Assembly: GCF_022026155.1 (NCBI RefSeq) | Contig: NZ_CP085041.1 | Location: forward strand, 280,306 to 344,305 | Reading direction: 5' to 3' | DNA length: 64,000 bases | DNA from: Dissulfurimicrobium hydrothermale | GTDB taxonomy: Bacteria > Desulfobacterota > Dissulfuribacteria > Dissulfuribacterales > Sh68 | In this document: piece after piece, positions 33,784 to 43,600 of the stretch | How positions within the stretch are numbered: the stretch's first letter is position 1 | Layout: each line of letters begins with the position of its first letter | The notes under the pieces: generated by a model | What the model was told of the DNA's origin: nothing | What the model saw: the letters and a program-made list of their open reading frames with translations, nothing else | The model's database searches: none | Translations under genes and position numbers: made by a program

Positions 33784-36743
33784 AACTCATAACTCTCAAT
33801 TCCCGAAATCTCCTTGCCCTGGGCGAGCTTCCTAAGGAGCGGCGCGAGATCCTCCATTAGCGCCAGTTCCTTTTGCGCCCGAGCCTTCCAGCCCAGGCCG
33901 AGCGGCTTCATTAGCTCGGTGAGGGCGTCGGGGTCGAAGATCATGCGGCGCAGGATGCCGTCGATGAAGCCCTGGAGCGCCTCGGTCGCCAGGCCGTGCC
34001 GGGCGGCGATCTCGGCCACGGCTCGCGCGTATTTCTCGGCCTTGAAGCGCTCGTAGCCCTCGCGGATCTGCTGCTCGCTGAGGCCCTCGCCCTCCTTCAG
34101 GGTGTTCACATACTCGATGATCTCCTCGCGCTCGTCGAGGAACTTGGCGTTGCTGCGCAAGAGCCCGATCAGCTCGTCGCGGGTCATCTTCTGCTTTTTG
34201 GGTCCCTTGGCGCTAAAGCGCTCGATGAGCTTCATGATGTAGTCGTAGTCGATGAGCGCCGAGTCGAACAGCACAAACTCGAAATCAAGCTGCTGAACGG
34301 GGTCGGCGGGGTCAGCGGCCTTGCCCTGCTCGGCTTTGAGCCGGGCGGCTACATCCAAGTAAACCCCCTGGAAGGCGCGCAGGGTATCGCCTGGCAGGAC
34401 GTCCTCGATCTGGGTGCGGGTGGCTGCGTCCAGGTCGGTGTACTGGTCGAGCTGGGTGCGCAGGCGCTGCACCTCCTTGAAGTGGTTGATGAAGGCCGCG
34501 CGGGCCTCGTCGCCCTTGAGGTTGGCCACCTCCTCGGGTTGGCATGCCAGCCCTTGGGATTGCATGAACTCCTGGAGCTTCTGCACCGCCTCGGAGAGCC
34601 TGCCCACCACCACCGGGGCCGGGTCCACCAGCCAGATCTCGCGGGCGCGCTCACCGGCCTCGCCGGAAAAGAGCGTGATGGCCTCGTCCACGGCCTCCTT
34701 CTGGGCGCGGAAGTCGAGGATGTTGCCGTAGGGCTTGGAGTCGTTGAGCACCCGGTTGGTGCGCGAAAAGGCCTGAATCAGGCCGTGGTGCTTGAGGTTC
34801 TTATCCGCGTACAGCGTGTTCAAATACTGCGAATCGAAGCCGGTCAGCAGCATGTCCACCACGATGGTGAGATCGATCTTCTGCTCGCGCGGCAGGTCGC
34901 GGTTGGGGTACTTATGGTCTTTAATGCGCTTTTGGATGTCCTGGTAATAGAGGTCGAAGGTATCCAAAGAAAAGTTGGTGCCGTAGCGGGCGTTGTAGTC
35001 GGCGATGATCTCTTTGAGCGCTTCCCGTTTCTTGTCTGGATCTTTGCGGTTGTCGAGCTGCTCCTGGGGCAAGTCCTCTTGCAGCTGGGCAATGTCGCGG
35101 TTGCCGCCCGCCGGTGGGGAGAAGACACAGGCCACGTTCAGCGGCTGGAAGTCGGGGTCTTCCTGCTGCCGGCGGGCCTGGACCTCCCGAAAGAGCCGGT
35201 AGTACTCGATGGCGTCGTCGATGCTGGCGGTGGCAAGCAGCGCATTGAACCGGCGCGCGCTGGTTGCGGCGTCGTGCTTTTCCAGGATGGCCTCGACCAC
35301 CTTTTGCTTGGCGAGCGTTTCGCCGGGCCTTACGGGCGCGCCCTCGGGTTTGTAGTAATCCACATGAAAGCGCAGCACGTTGCCGTCTTCGATAGCGTGG
35401 GTGATGGTGTAGGCGTGGAGCTGGTTGCCGAAGACGTCGGCGGTGGTGACCATGCGGGCTTCCTGGCCTTCGATGGTCTTGTAGGTGGCGTTGGGCTCGA
35501 AGATGGGGGTGCCGGTAAAGCCAAAGAGCTGCGCCTTAGGAAAGAACTCGCGAATGGCCCGGTGGTTTTCGCCGAACTGAGAGCGGTGGCACTCGTCGAA
35601 AATGAACACCATACGCTTATCTCGCAGGGGCTCGAGGCGCTTGCGGTATTCCTTGCGGTGGTCGGCGTCGAGCGCCAGGCCCAGCTTCTGGATGGTGGTG
35701 ACGATCACCTTGTCGGCGTAGTCGTCCGAGAGGAGGCGCCGCACCAGGGTTTCGGTGTCGGTGTTCTCCTCGACGCAACGCGGCTGGAAGCGGTTGAACT
35801 CCTCGCGGGTCTGGCGGTCGAGGTCCTTGCGGTCCACGACAAAGAGCACCTTTTCGACGTCGGGGTTGTCTTTGAGCAGGGTCGAGGCCTTGAACGAGGT
35901 CAGCGTCTTGCCCGAGCCGGTGGTGTGCCAGATATAGCCGTTGCCGCGGTGCTCGTGAATGCAATCGACGATCGCCTTGACCGCATAGATCTGATACGGG
36001 CGCATCATTACGAGCCGGCGCTCGGTCTGGATGAGCACCATGTAGCGGCTGATCATCTCGGCGAGGGTGCATTTGGCCAGAAAATCCTCTGCGAAATCGT
36101 CGAGGTGGGTCACCTTTTTGTTGTCCGACGTGGCCCACTGGTAGATGGGCAGGAAGCGCTCGTCGGCGTCGAAGCGGAAATGTTCGTCGTTGTTGTTGGC
36201 GAAGTACCAGGTGGCGCTTCGGTTGCTGACGATGAAAAGCTGCATGAAACAGAGCAGGGTATTCGTGTAGCCGTTGCCCGCATCCTGCTTGTACTCGACG
36301 ATCTGCTGCATGGCCCGGCGGGGGCTGACCTGGAGCGACTTGAGTTCGATCTGGGCGAGGGGCAGGCCGTTCACGAGCAGGATCACGTCGTAGCGGTGGA
36401 AGCTCGAGCGGGTGTTGATGCGGAGCTGGCTGACCACCTCGAACTCGTTCTTGCACCAGTCCTTGAGGTTGACGAGCTGGTAGTGCAGGGGCGTGCCGTC
36501 CTCGCGCTGGAAGGTGTTGCGGTGGCGAAGTCGATCGGAACAGGCGAAGACGTCGGGCGATACGATCTCGTCGAGGAGCCGCGCGAACTCGGCGTCCGTG
36601 AGCCGGACGCGGTTGAGCGCCTCGAACTTCTCCCGGAAGTTACGCTCGAGCGCCTCGCGGCCGCGGATGTCGGGGCGGTAGGTGTATTTGAGGGCTTGCA
36701 GCTTTTCGAGCAGCCCTTGTTCGATCTCGTGTTCCTTTTTCAT
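33780..36743 (-). CDS. hsdR: Type I restriction enzyme subunit HsdR
   Basis: A 987-residue motor and nuclease subunit. An N-terminal PD-(D/E)xK-type nuclease site (LAQIELKS) is followed by the SF2 translocase: Walker [24 protein letters not shown] and a motif VI-like [10 protein letters not shown]. The C-terminal helical domain ends near [10 protein letters not shown]. The start at 36743 follows AGGAG; the longer frame reads through the brxC remnant's end. The order hsdR-hsdS-hsdM is reversed from the common M-S-R. Confidence 0.95.
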   Translation of the reverse strand: MKKEHEIEQGLLEKLQALKYTYRPDIRGREALERNFREKFEALNRVRLTDAEFARLLDEIVSPDVFACSDRLRHRNTFQREDGTPLHYQLVNLKDWCKNEFEVVSQLRINTRSSFHRYDVILLVNGLPLAQIELKSLQVSPRRAMQQIVEYKQDAGNGYTNTLLCFMQLFIVSNRSATWYFANNNDEHFRFDADERFLPIYQWATSDNKKVTHLDDFAEDFLAKCTLAEMISRYMVLIQTERRLVMMRPYQIYAVKAIVDCIHEHRGNGYIWHTTGSGKTLTSFKASTLLKDNPDVEKVLFVVDRKDLDRQTREEFNRFQPRCVEENTDTETLVRRLLSDDYADKVIVTTIQKLGLALDADHRKEYRKRLEPLRDKRMVFIFDECHRSQFGENHRAIREFFPKAQLFGFTGTPIFEPNATYKTIEGQEARMVTTADVFGNQLHAYTITHAIEDGNVLRFHVDYYKPEGAPVRPGETLAKQKVVEAILEKHDAATSARRFNALLATASIDDAIEYYRLFREVQARRQQEDPDFQPLNVACVFSPPAGGNRDIAQLQEDLPQEQLDNRKDPDKKREALKEIIADYNARYGTNFSLDTFDLYYQDIQKRIKDHKYPNRDLPREQKIDLTIVVDMLLTGFDSQYLNTLYADKNLKHHGLIQAFSRTNRVLNDSKPYGNILDFRAQKEAVDEAITLFSGEAGERAREIWLVDPAPVVVGRLSEAVQKLQEFMQSQGLACQPEEVANLKGDEARAAFINHFKEVQRLRTQLDQYTDLDAATRTQIEDVLPGDTLRAFQGVYLDVAARLKAEQGKAADPADPVQQLDFEFVLFDSALIDYDYIMKLIERFSAKGPKKQKMTRDELIGLLRSNAKFLDEREEIIEYVNTLKEGEGLSEQQIREGYERFKAEKYARAVAEIAARHGLATEALQGFIDGILRRMIFDPDALTELMKPLGLGWKARAQKELALMEDLAPLLRKLAQGKEISGIESYEL

Positions 36744-37759
36744 GCCCGGGCTCCTTGGCGTAGCATTGTCCATTCGAGCCGCTTTCTGACGGCCAGGGAC
36801 AGGGTCTTGAGCACCTCGCGCTTCTCCACCGCGGTGACCCGCTCGAAGGTATCGATGTAGTCGGGATGCACGGGGAAGAGGCGCACGAACTCGTCCATGC
36901 GCTCGTTCATGCGGCCATAGAACTTGGCGAAGGGGGTCAGGTACTCCCGGATTTTCACCTGCTGGTCGGCGGTCTTCTCGAGCAGACGCTCGGCCACCAC
37001 GAACTTGACGTCCTTGCGGGCGATGAGGATCTGTTCGAAGCGGTCCTTCACCCGGCGGATGCTGTCGGCCACAAAGGAAAAGCGGGGGCTGTCGAAAATG
37101 GCTTCCTGAACACCGGCGATAAAGCGGAACCGCAGGTCCTTGCAGACCTCGCCGATCTCGCGCAGGAAGTTGAGATCGAGGATGAGTTCCTGGTCCTTGC
37201 GGGTGCGCAGGTAGTCGAGCAGTTCGTCCACCACCAGGAGCAGACCGTGGTCGGGATGCACTTGGCGGAAGGCGGTCATCATCTCTTCGAAGGAACGTTT
37301 GTTGTTGGACACCTTATCTGCGGGCGGGAAGGAGTAAGACACGCCCATTGCGGCCAGGTGCTCCTCCAGTTCGGCCACGAGGATGTCGCGCAGGGACATG
37401 GTGGTCGCGCCGATCTCGGTTCGGACCACCTTGAAGCGCCCGCTGATCTTGCCGGCGGCGCTGGCCACGCTCTTGTCGTTCAGATGCGTTGCAAGATCGC
37501 TATTTTCAGCCAGGGCGGAGATCACGGACATGAGGTGCGACTTACCGGTGCCGTAGTTGCCGACGACCAGCAGCCCCTTGTTGTCCATGGGCTGGTCGAA
37601 CTGAAGCTGAGGAATGACCAGGCTGATCAACCTTTCAGCCATCTCTCCAGAGATGACGTAGGTCTGGACAAGCTGCCGGGCAGCAGCGGCCTCATCGGCG
37701 TCCCGTAGCTGGACTACGGACTCGATAGGCTCGAATTGGATCAGGTCTCTGTATTTCAT
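36740..37759 (-). CDS. BrxC (BREX-3 ATPase), truncated to N-terminal third
   Basis: 339 residues of a protein normally well over 1000. The Walker A motif [10 protein letters not shown] lies at about 66-75 and a Walker B-like [12 protein letters not shown] near 183, matching DUF6079-type BrxC of type 3 BREX. The family sequence continues to about [16 protein letters not shown], then runs into [10 protein letters not shown], which is hsdR leader DNA read in another frame, and stops. The C-terminal two thirds are lost. The ATG at 37759 follows GGAG. The ATPase module may still fold, but the protein is unlikely to do the normal job. Confidence 0.8.
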   Translation of the reverse strand: MKYRDLIQFEPIESVVQLRDADEAAAARQLVQTYVISGEMAERLISLVIPQLQFDQPMDNKGLLVVGNYGTGKSHLMSVISALAENSDLATHLNDKSVASAAGKISGRFKVVRTEIGATTMSLRDILVAELEEHLAAMGVSYSFPPADKVSNNKRSFEEMMTAFRQVHPDHGLLLVVDELLDYLRTRKDQELILDLNFLREIGEVCKDLRFRFIAGVQEAIFDSPRFSFVADSIRRVKDRFEQILIARKDVKFVVAERLLEKTADQQVKIREYLTPFAKFYGRMNERMDEFVRLFPVHPDYIDTFERVTAVEKREVLKTLSLAVRKRLEWTMLRQGARA

Positions 37760-38016
37760 GGTTGTGTCTCCGGGTCGCACGTCATGCGCCGTGCGTCATT
37801 GTTTCGCAGGTAGCGGATGAAGCTGCCAAGGTATCTGGCTCCTTGCGCATCGTTCGTAGAGTTCGTCAAAACGGAGATTGACGCCAGGCGAATTTGGTCC
37901 CGAAGGGCATAGTCCTTGGCCCATTGCCCACTTCCAGAAATCGCGCAGCTCTCCTTGATCAAAATTCTGGCCTCCTGCCAGGCCTGGATGTCCTCAAAGC
38001 ATTCGATCTTGCTCAT
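37756..38016 (-). pseudogene. Four-helix-bundle protein with internal deletion
   Basis: It begins MSKIECFEDIQAWQEAR and LRDQIRLASIS, the usual N-terminus of this small family, then jumps to [13 protein letters not shown], its usual end. About 50-60 central residues are absent. The frame is open through, so a deletion rather than a frameshift occurred. It overlaps brxF and brxC by ATGA on both sides. Confidence 0.6.
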
Positions 38017-38549
38017 GACCATCTCCCTGACGATGCGTGACGCTCGACGCTGGACGCGTCGACGATGCTCAAATCGCGAATCGGGTAGCGGCGGTATTCG
38101 GGGTGGCCTGGGACGGCATAGGTCATGTGACCACCCACAATGGATCCGTTCCAGGCGGCCACGACCATCTTGTTCCGGGACAATCCCTGAAGCAGACGCA
38201 AAGGATCCTGCTTCAGGTGGACATCGAAAAGGATCTCGATGTTGTCGAGCAAAACCAGCCCTGCCTGCGCCGCGAGCGTAGCGGCAGGCAAGGCACCCAT
38301 GGCTTCACCCACGATTTCGCCTAAGAGCCTTGGAGCCTGCAGGGCCCGTTGGCGTTCGGTCAGGTCCAGCATCCGGCGAGACAATTCGAGATTGACGTTG
38401 ATGAGCGGTGCAGAGGCCCTTGCCGACACCTCCTGCAACGCGGACGTCTTCCCGCTTCCCGCCGGCCCCACCATCAGGATCAGGCGGTGATAGAGAGAGC
38501 ACACCTCGCCAATCTTTCGCAGGACCTGATCCGCCAAGGGCTCCGCCAT
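38013..38549 (-). CDS. brxF: BREX-3 P-loop protein BrxF
   Basis: A 178-residue ATPase-like protein with Walker A GPAGSGKT (28-35) and Walker B LVLLDNIEILF. This size and position, immediately before brxC, identify BrxF, a marker gene of type 3 BREX. The stretch ALPAATLAAQAG is encoded by a palindromic repeat (38261-38290) also found in the brxA-like gene. The start follows a short gap after the HTH gene. Confidence 0.82.
   Translation of the reverse strand: MAEPLADQVLRKIGEVCSLYHRLILMVGPAGSGKTSALQEVSARASAPLINVNLELSRRMLDLTERQRALQAPRLLGEIVGEAMGALPAATLAAQAGLVLLDNIEILFDVHLKQDPLRLLQGLSRNKMVVAAWNGSIVGGHMTYAVPGHPEYRRYPIRDLSIVDASSVERHASSGRWS
38261..38290. repeat. Palindromic repeat, 19-bp core shared with 26088-26106
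   Basis: CTGCCTGCGCCGCGAGCGT occurs here and at 26088-26106. Here the flanking bases complete a hairpin (GCCTGC...GCAGGC). Both copies lie inside genes. Confidence 0.6.
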
Positions 38550-38572
38550 TACTCGTTTCTTCCGTCTTTGAC

Positions 38573-38860
38573 TCAGGCCTTCCCTGGCCCTCGCCCTTTG
38601 GGCACGCCCTCGGCGCGTCCAAACCGGCTGTCCTGCCGATTTGTCGTATCGCCGTACGTTCCTACCTGCACAGCGCTCGGCACGACAGGCTGGTCTTCCA
38701 GCCAGCGGTCAATGGCTTCCTTCCGGAAGCGCCAATGGCGGCCAATCTTCTGGCACGGGACTTTGCCTTCCCGAACGAGCTTGTAGAGCGTGGACTTCGA
38801 TATCTTCAGGTAGGCAGACAACTCTTCGATGGTCAGGACATCACCTGGTTTTTCTTCCAT
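38573..38860 (-). CDS. Excisionase-type helix-turn-helix protein
   Basis: A small DNA-binding protein of about 95 residues with a MerR/excisionase HTH: LTIEELSAYLKISKSTLYKL, then KIGRHWRFRKEAIDRWLE. It stands first in the defence operon and may regulate it. GAGAGGTG sets the ATG at 38860. The tail, TNRQDSRFGRAEGVPKG, is encoded by the REP-like repeat and is not part of the domain. Confidence 0.82.
   Translation of the reverse strand: MEEKPGDVLTIEELSAYLKISKSTLYKLVREGKVPCQKIGRHWRFRKEAIDRWLEDQPVVPSAVQVGTYGDTTNRQDSRFGRAEGVPKGRGPGKA
38581..38643. repeat. REP-like repeat, copy B
   Basis: Same family and orientation as 25937-26003. It supplies the C-terminal codons of the HTH gene (TNRQDSRF). Confidence 0.65.
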
Positions 38861-39154
38861 CAAGCGCACCTCTCTGGCCGCAAGGCAGGTTTCATGTCAT
38901 TTTATCTAATCTAACTTATGTAATTTACAGTTAGTGGCAGCTGGTATCAAGAGCGTAGCCGTTGTCGCCCTCCCAGGGTTGGAGGTCGACCAGGCTAGAG
39001 AGGAAATGAAAGGCGGGGAAGGAGAAAGAATCCGACGGGTGAGCAGCGAGTCCTGGAAGATGTGAAACGAGCGCAAACCCTTTGAAAACAAGGGAAAATA
39101 GAAAACCTGTCGCCTCAGAGAATGACCTCCGAGAGACGAGTTGTCTTTTTCAAA
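38861..39154. other. Intergenic region between defence island and ssrA
   Basis: About 290 bp. The first 60 bp are AT-rich and probably hold the island promoter. The rest is GC-richer without a recognisable gene; no integrase remnant was identified. This is the likely right edge of the island. Confidence 0.5.
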
Positions 39155-39510
39155 TGGTGGAGGCGGCGGGAATCGAACCCGCGTCCGAAAGTATTCCACT
39201 TAAGTATCTACGTGTGTAGCCTGAGATTTAAGGTTTCGCCCGATACCTTCTTCTCTGGCAAGATGGAATCAGGCTATCCTGTAAAGATCTCACCTCTGGG
39301 CAAACAGGCGCCGTCCAGAAGCCAGCCTACTGAACCGTCACCCAGACCCAGCTTGTAGGCCTACTGGGATGGGTGCTGGCTGAACTAAGCAGCCAGTGCG
39401 TACTCGTATTCTGAGTTGGCGTTTATTTTTTTATCTGCATTTTAACGAGGTCGCAGCCCCTCGACACGCAACTTAAGTTTCCATACCTCCGTCGAGACCG
39501 GTTCGCCCCC
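39155..39510 (-). ncRNA. ssrA: Transfer-messenger RNA
   Basis: The 5' end GGGGGCGAACCGGTCTCGAC and the 3' TTCGATTCCCGCCGCCTCC-ACCA form the tRNA-like part with paired acceptor ends. The tag frame encodes ANSEYEYALAA followed by TAG (39385-39420). CCA is encoded. Length is about 356 nt. smpB lies 136 bp upstream in the same direction. Confidence 0.95.
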
Positions 39511-39519
39511 TTTGTAATA

Positions 39520-39525
39520 ATTATA
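39520..39525 (-). promoter_or_regulatory. ssrA: -10 box of ssrA
   Basis: TATAAT lies about 10 bases before the tmRNA 5' end in AT-rich DNA. A matching -35 is not clear. Confidence 0.45.
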
Positions 39526-39645
39526 TGGGCATCAGATCTTTAAAATTTTCAAATAATAATATATTTCTGAATTAGAATATATGGATTAATGTGGAAGTGT
39601 CAATGCCCGCGCAAAAATAAATTCAGCTGGCCAGCCGCCTTGTAA

Positions 39646-40107
39646 CTATCTTATATTGTACCGCCTCCTAAGTTCGCGCTCGGTCTCCCTCTTTTTTACG
39701 GCCTCGCGCTTATCATATAGCCTTTTGCCCTTTGCAAGGCCCAATTCCACCTTTGCCTTGCCGTCTTTGAAATATATCTTGAGGGGAATGAGCGTATAGC
39801 CGCGCTCCTCCAGCTTTCCAATTAATTTTCTATTTTCCGCCTTATGAAGCAGGAGCTTTCTAGGCCTGATGGGATCAATATGGAACGCATCTGAGGCGTT
39901 GGGATACGGTGAGATGTGTACGTTGTATAGCCAAGGTTCCCCCCCATGAAAGGCCGCATATCCATCGCCCAGGTTGGCCCTTCCATCTCTCAGGGACTTC
40001 ACCTCTGGACCGAGCAACATAATGCCGGCCTCAAATATATCGTCTATCTGATACTCATGCCGCGCCCTGCGGTTTTGACATACTATCCTGATCGAGTTTT
40101 TTGTCAT
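39646..40107 (-). CDS. smpB: SsrA-binding protein SmpB
   Basis: SmpB binds tmRNA and brings it to stalled ribosomes. The protein of 153 residues shows [44 protein letters not shown] and the basic C-terminal tail [19 protein letters not shown]. The ATG at 40107 is chosen; a TTG five codons earlier overlaps the previous gene. It is encoded next to ssrA. Confidence 0.96.
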   Translation of the reverse strand: MTKNSIRIVCQNRRARHEYQIDDIFEAGIMLLGPEVKSLRDGRANLGDGYAAFHGGEPWLYNVHISPYPNASDAFHIDPIRPRKLLLHKAENRKLIGKLEERGYTLIPLKIYFKDGKAKVELGLAKGKRLYDKREAVKKRETERELRRRYNIR

Positions 40108-40115
40108 TAATTTCT

Positions 40116-40670
40116 TTACCAATCCATGGGTTTTACCAGGATGGCACGGATCTTGAGGTCAAAGAGTCTGTTCGATGGCGCAGGCTTTATGAGTGCGACT
40201 GTATCGGCGCCGCGGCCCGTACCGGCCACAGCGAGGCAGTCTTCAGTGGTTATCAGTCCGGCGTCAGAGGCCATAAGCACTATCTCGACGCAGACCTTCA
40301 CCCCCTGACCGAACAGTCTCAAGGTGTTGGCGATCAGATCCTGCTGGCAGTAACCCTGTTTTTCCCTTATCGCCGTACCTATATTTCTGAATGCCATAGT
40401 GCCGGTATAGACCGTTGCACCGAGCCCTTCTATCTCGCGCCTCATTTCCTTGCTCATCTCTATTTGGCCTGGATCTTTGAACCCGACGTTGTGGGTTACA
40501 ACCACCACCTTGGTCCCGAAACCATTGAGTGCCCTGGCTGCGGCAAGGCCTGTATCCCCATATGTTGAGGCAACCACAACCTGGCCTATACCGTATTCCC
40601 TTATTCCTTCCTTAAGCCTCTCAATCGAATCAGCTGTATTTTTGCGGCCTGCCTGTGCAAATAATGACAT
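40116..40670 (-). CDS. Stand-alone pyruvate kinase C-terminal (alpha/beta) domain protein
   Basis: A 184-residue protein with the Rossmann-like fold of the pyruvate kinase regulatory domain: [45 protein letters not shown], and [17 protein letters not shown]. It has no catalytic pyruvate kinase barrel. The family is widespread as single-domain proteins of unknown role. It is placed between dnaE and smpB on the same strand, 9 bp before smpB. Confidence 0.75.
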   Translation of the reverse strand: MSLFAQAGRKNTADSIERLKEGIREYGIGQVVVASTYGDTGLAAARALNGFGTKVVVVTHNVGFKDPGQIEMSKEMRREIEGLGATVYTGTMAFRNIGTAIREKQGYCQQDLIANTLRLFGQGVKVCVEIVLMASDAGLITTEDCLAVAGTGRGADTVALIKPAPSNRLFDLKIRAILVKPMDW

Positions 40671-40684
40671 ATTTCCCCCTTTGC

Positions 40685-43600
40685 TTATACCTGACCGTAT
40701 TCCAGCTGGAGTCCATTATAACCTACAAGGTTATTTACGGCAGCGGAAAATTCGTTGTCCAGGGCGACATTAAGGCTTTCCGGCAACTTCAGCGTCACCT
40801 TGCCTTTCCCTGGCATAGCTATGGCTAATTTGATCGGACAGGCCCCGGGATGGTTGGTTATTATGTCTTTGAGTGCTTCAATGACCCATAGGCCGGTATT
40901 CCCACCGTTTAATTCTATTATAAGACCTGTGGTCTTCTTTTTACCGATCTCCTCAAGCGGTTCTATTGCATCGGCTATAATCTTCAGCAATCCAGCCTCG
41001 TCATCGTCCCTTTGGCATGACCCCTTCACCCAAATTGGCTGGTCTCCAGCCAAGGCCTCCCTCGTCTTTGTATAAAGTTCAGGGAAGCATACGACCTCAA
41101 TGGAGCCATGCAGGTCTTCAAGCAGCAGAAAGGCCATGCGCTCCCCTTTTTTTGTGACGATTTCCTTCTTTCTCTTTATTATGCCTGCCAAGGCCACCCT
41201 GCTTTCATCGGGGAAACCAACCACCTCTTCTGTAGAGACCACGCCCATCATTTGCAGGCTATCTCTATATGGGTCAAGTGGATGACCGCTTATATGAAAA
41301 CCTAAGGCCTCCTTTTCCATTGAAAGAAGCTCGCTTTCAGGCCACTCAGGTAGATTTGGCAGCTTGAGGAATCCGACCCTGGGCCTGCCGACATCCTGCT
41401 CAAAAGCGCCATCAAAAAGGCATTTCTGGCCACAGTCTTGGGCCTTTTTTGCAGCCTGGCCGAGATCGAGTGCCTGATCCAGGACCTCCATCAGCTGAGA
41501 GCGTTTATGTCCCAGCGAATCAAAAGCACCGCATTTTATCAGGCTCTCAATAACCCTTTTGTTCACCTTTCTTAAATCTACCCTTGAACAGAAGTCTTCA
41601 AAGTCGTCGTATGGCCGACGTCCGCGTTCTTTTATAATGGACTCTATGGCACCTACCCCTACATTTTTGACTGCCGCCAGGCCGAAGCGTATGGCGTCGC
41701 CATCCAGGGTAAAACCCTCGTCACTCCGATTTATATCAGGCGGCAGCACCTTTACGCCGCTTGTTTTGCATTCGCTGATGTACTTTACTACGCCATCCGT
41801 GTCACCCAATTCGTTTGAAAGGAGCGAGGCGAGGAAAGGTGCCCTGTAATGGGTCTTGAGCCAAGCAGTCTGATATGCGATCAACGCATAGGCAGCGGAA
41901 TGGCTCTTGTTGAAACCATAGCCTGCGAATTTTTCCATGAGATCGAAAACGGTCGCCGCCTTATCGCCTGGTATACCCTTGGCCTTGGCGCCTGAGATGA
42001 AGCGGTCCCGCTGGGCAGCCATCTCTTCCGGCTTTTTCTTTCCCATAGCGCGTCTCAGAAGATCGCCTTCACCGAGGCTATAACCGGCAAGCGTCTGGGC
42101 GATCTTCATGACCTGCTCCTGATATACGATTACGCCATATGTCTCGTTTAAGATTGGCTCCAATTCGGGCAGCAGGTATTTAACCTTTATTTCGCCGTGT
42201 TTCGCCTTTACGAATTGGTCTACCATTCCGCTTTCGAGAGGACCTGGCCTGTACAGTGCTACAAGGGCTATCAGATCGGTGAATATTGACGGCCGCATCT
42301 TTCTTATGAGATCCTTCATGCCCGGACTTTCAAGCTGGAAAACACCGGTCGTGTCACCCCTAGACAGGAGTTCATAAGTATCAGTATCGTCAAGAGGTAT
42401 CTTGTTTATATCGACCTCGACCCCAAGGTGCTTTTTGATGATCTTTATTGCATCGTCTATTACAGTAAGTGTCTTGAGACCCAAAAAGTCAAACTTGATG
42501 AGCCCTACCTTTTCAACACACTTCATGTCGAATTGCGTGACCGTCTCACCCTTTTGACCTTTTGTGAGCGGTAAATGTTCAACCATTGGTCTGTCCGATA
42601 TGACCACGCCGGCAGCGTGAGTCGAGGCGTGGCGCGGGAGACCTTCAAGCGCCTTTGCTATTTCCAGGAGCTTCGCGACCTGCTCGTCTTTTTCAGCCAG
42701 TTCCTTAAACCTTGGCTCCTGTTCGATGGCCTTGTCGAGGGTTATATTAAGCGTGGCTGGAACAAGTTTTGCTATTCGGTCTACTACCGGATATTGCATC
42801 CCAAGACCGCGGCCTACATCCCTTATGACCGCCCTTGCCTTCATTTGGCCGAATGTGATGATCTGGGCTACATATCCCTCCCCACCGTATTTTTGGGTTA
42901 CATAGTCGAGGACCTCATCCCTGCGGTTCATACAGAAATCCACGTCTATATCGGGCAGGGATGCCCTTTCGGCATTAAGAAAGCGCTCGAAATAGAGGCC
43001 GTAGCGCACCGGATCGAGCTCGGTGATCCCCATCGAGTAGGCCGTCAGTGAACCTGCGGCTGAACCGCGCCCAGGCCCTACCGGTATCCCTTTGGACTTG
43101 GCCCAATTGATGAAGTCGGCGACTATGAGAAAATATGAGGCGAAGCCTTTGTCTTTTATGACCTCAAGTTCCTCTTCGAGCCTCGCCAGATAAAGCCTTC
43201 GGGTCTCTTCATCGAGCCCGAGCTCCTTAGCCCGTTTTTCAAAACCCTCCCTCGCCTTGGCCTCGAACAGGCCGTCATAACTTTCAGTTTCCTTGATCGG
43301 GTAAACCGGAAAGTGATATCTTCCCGATTCGAGCGTGACATTGCATCTCTCGACAATCTCTTTGGTAATTGAGAGCGCCTCAGGTGCATAGCTGAAACGC
43401 CTGGCCATCTCCTCGGGCGGGGCAAAATAGAGCATATCGGTTGAGAAGCGCATCCTGCCCTTGTCGTTTATTGTCCTGTTGGTCTGGATGCACAAGAGCA
43501 CATCGTGGGCTATGGCGTCCTTTGCATTCAAATAATGGCAGTCGTTGGTGGCGACTATCGGGAGGCCCAGCTCCCTGCCGATATCCATAAGGCCTTTGTT

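Noticed and set aside
32021-33800. CRISPR array from the repeated short units around hsdS
   Set aside because: Units are 7-10 bp without unique spacers of constant length, and no cas genes are present.
33996-36860. Long plus-strand open frame of 954 codons
   Set aside because: It lies antisense to hsdR, whose motifs are all present on the minus strand. The plus frame gives a Leu/Val/Gly-rich protein with no motif, an effect of GC-rich codons.
30352-37759. DISARM or type I BREX as the island's identity
   Set aside because: The brxF/brxC pair, PglZ type and gene order fit type 3 BREX better; no drmA/B genes and no brxL are present.
38930-39060. Possible short gene or integrase tail between the island and ssrA
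   Set aside because: A short plus-strand frame exists (GIKSVAVVALPGLEVDQARE) but it has no start, no known motif and no integrase residues.
39122-39358. Small plus-strand gene near 39.2 kb
   Set aside because: It overlaps the tmRNA 3' part and reads its structural sequence.
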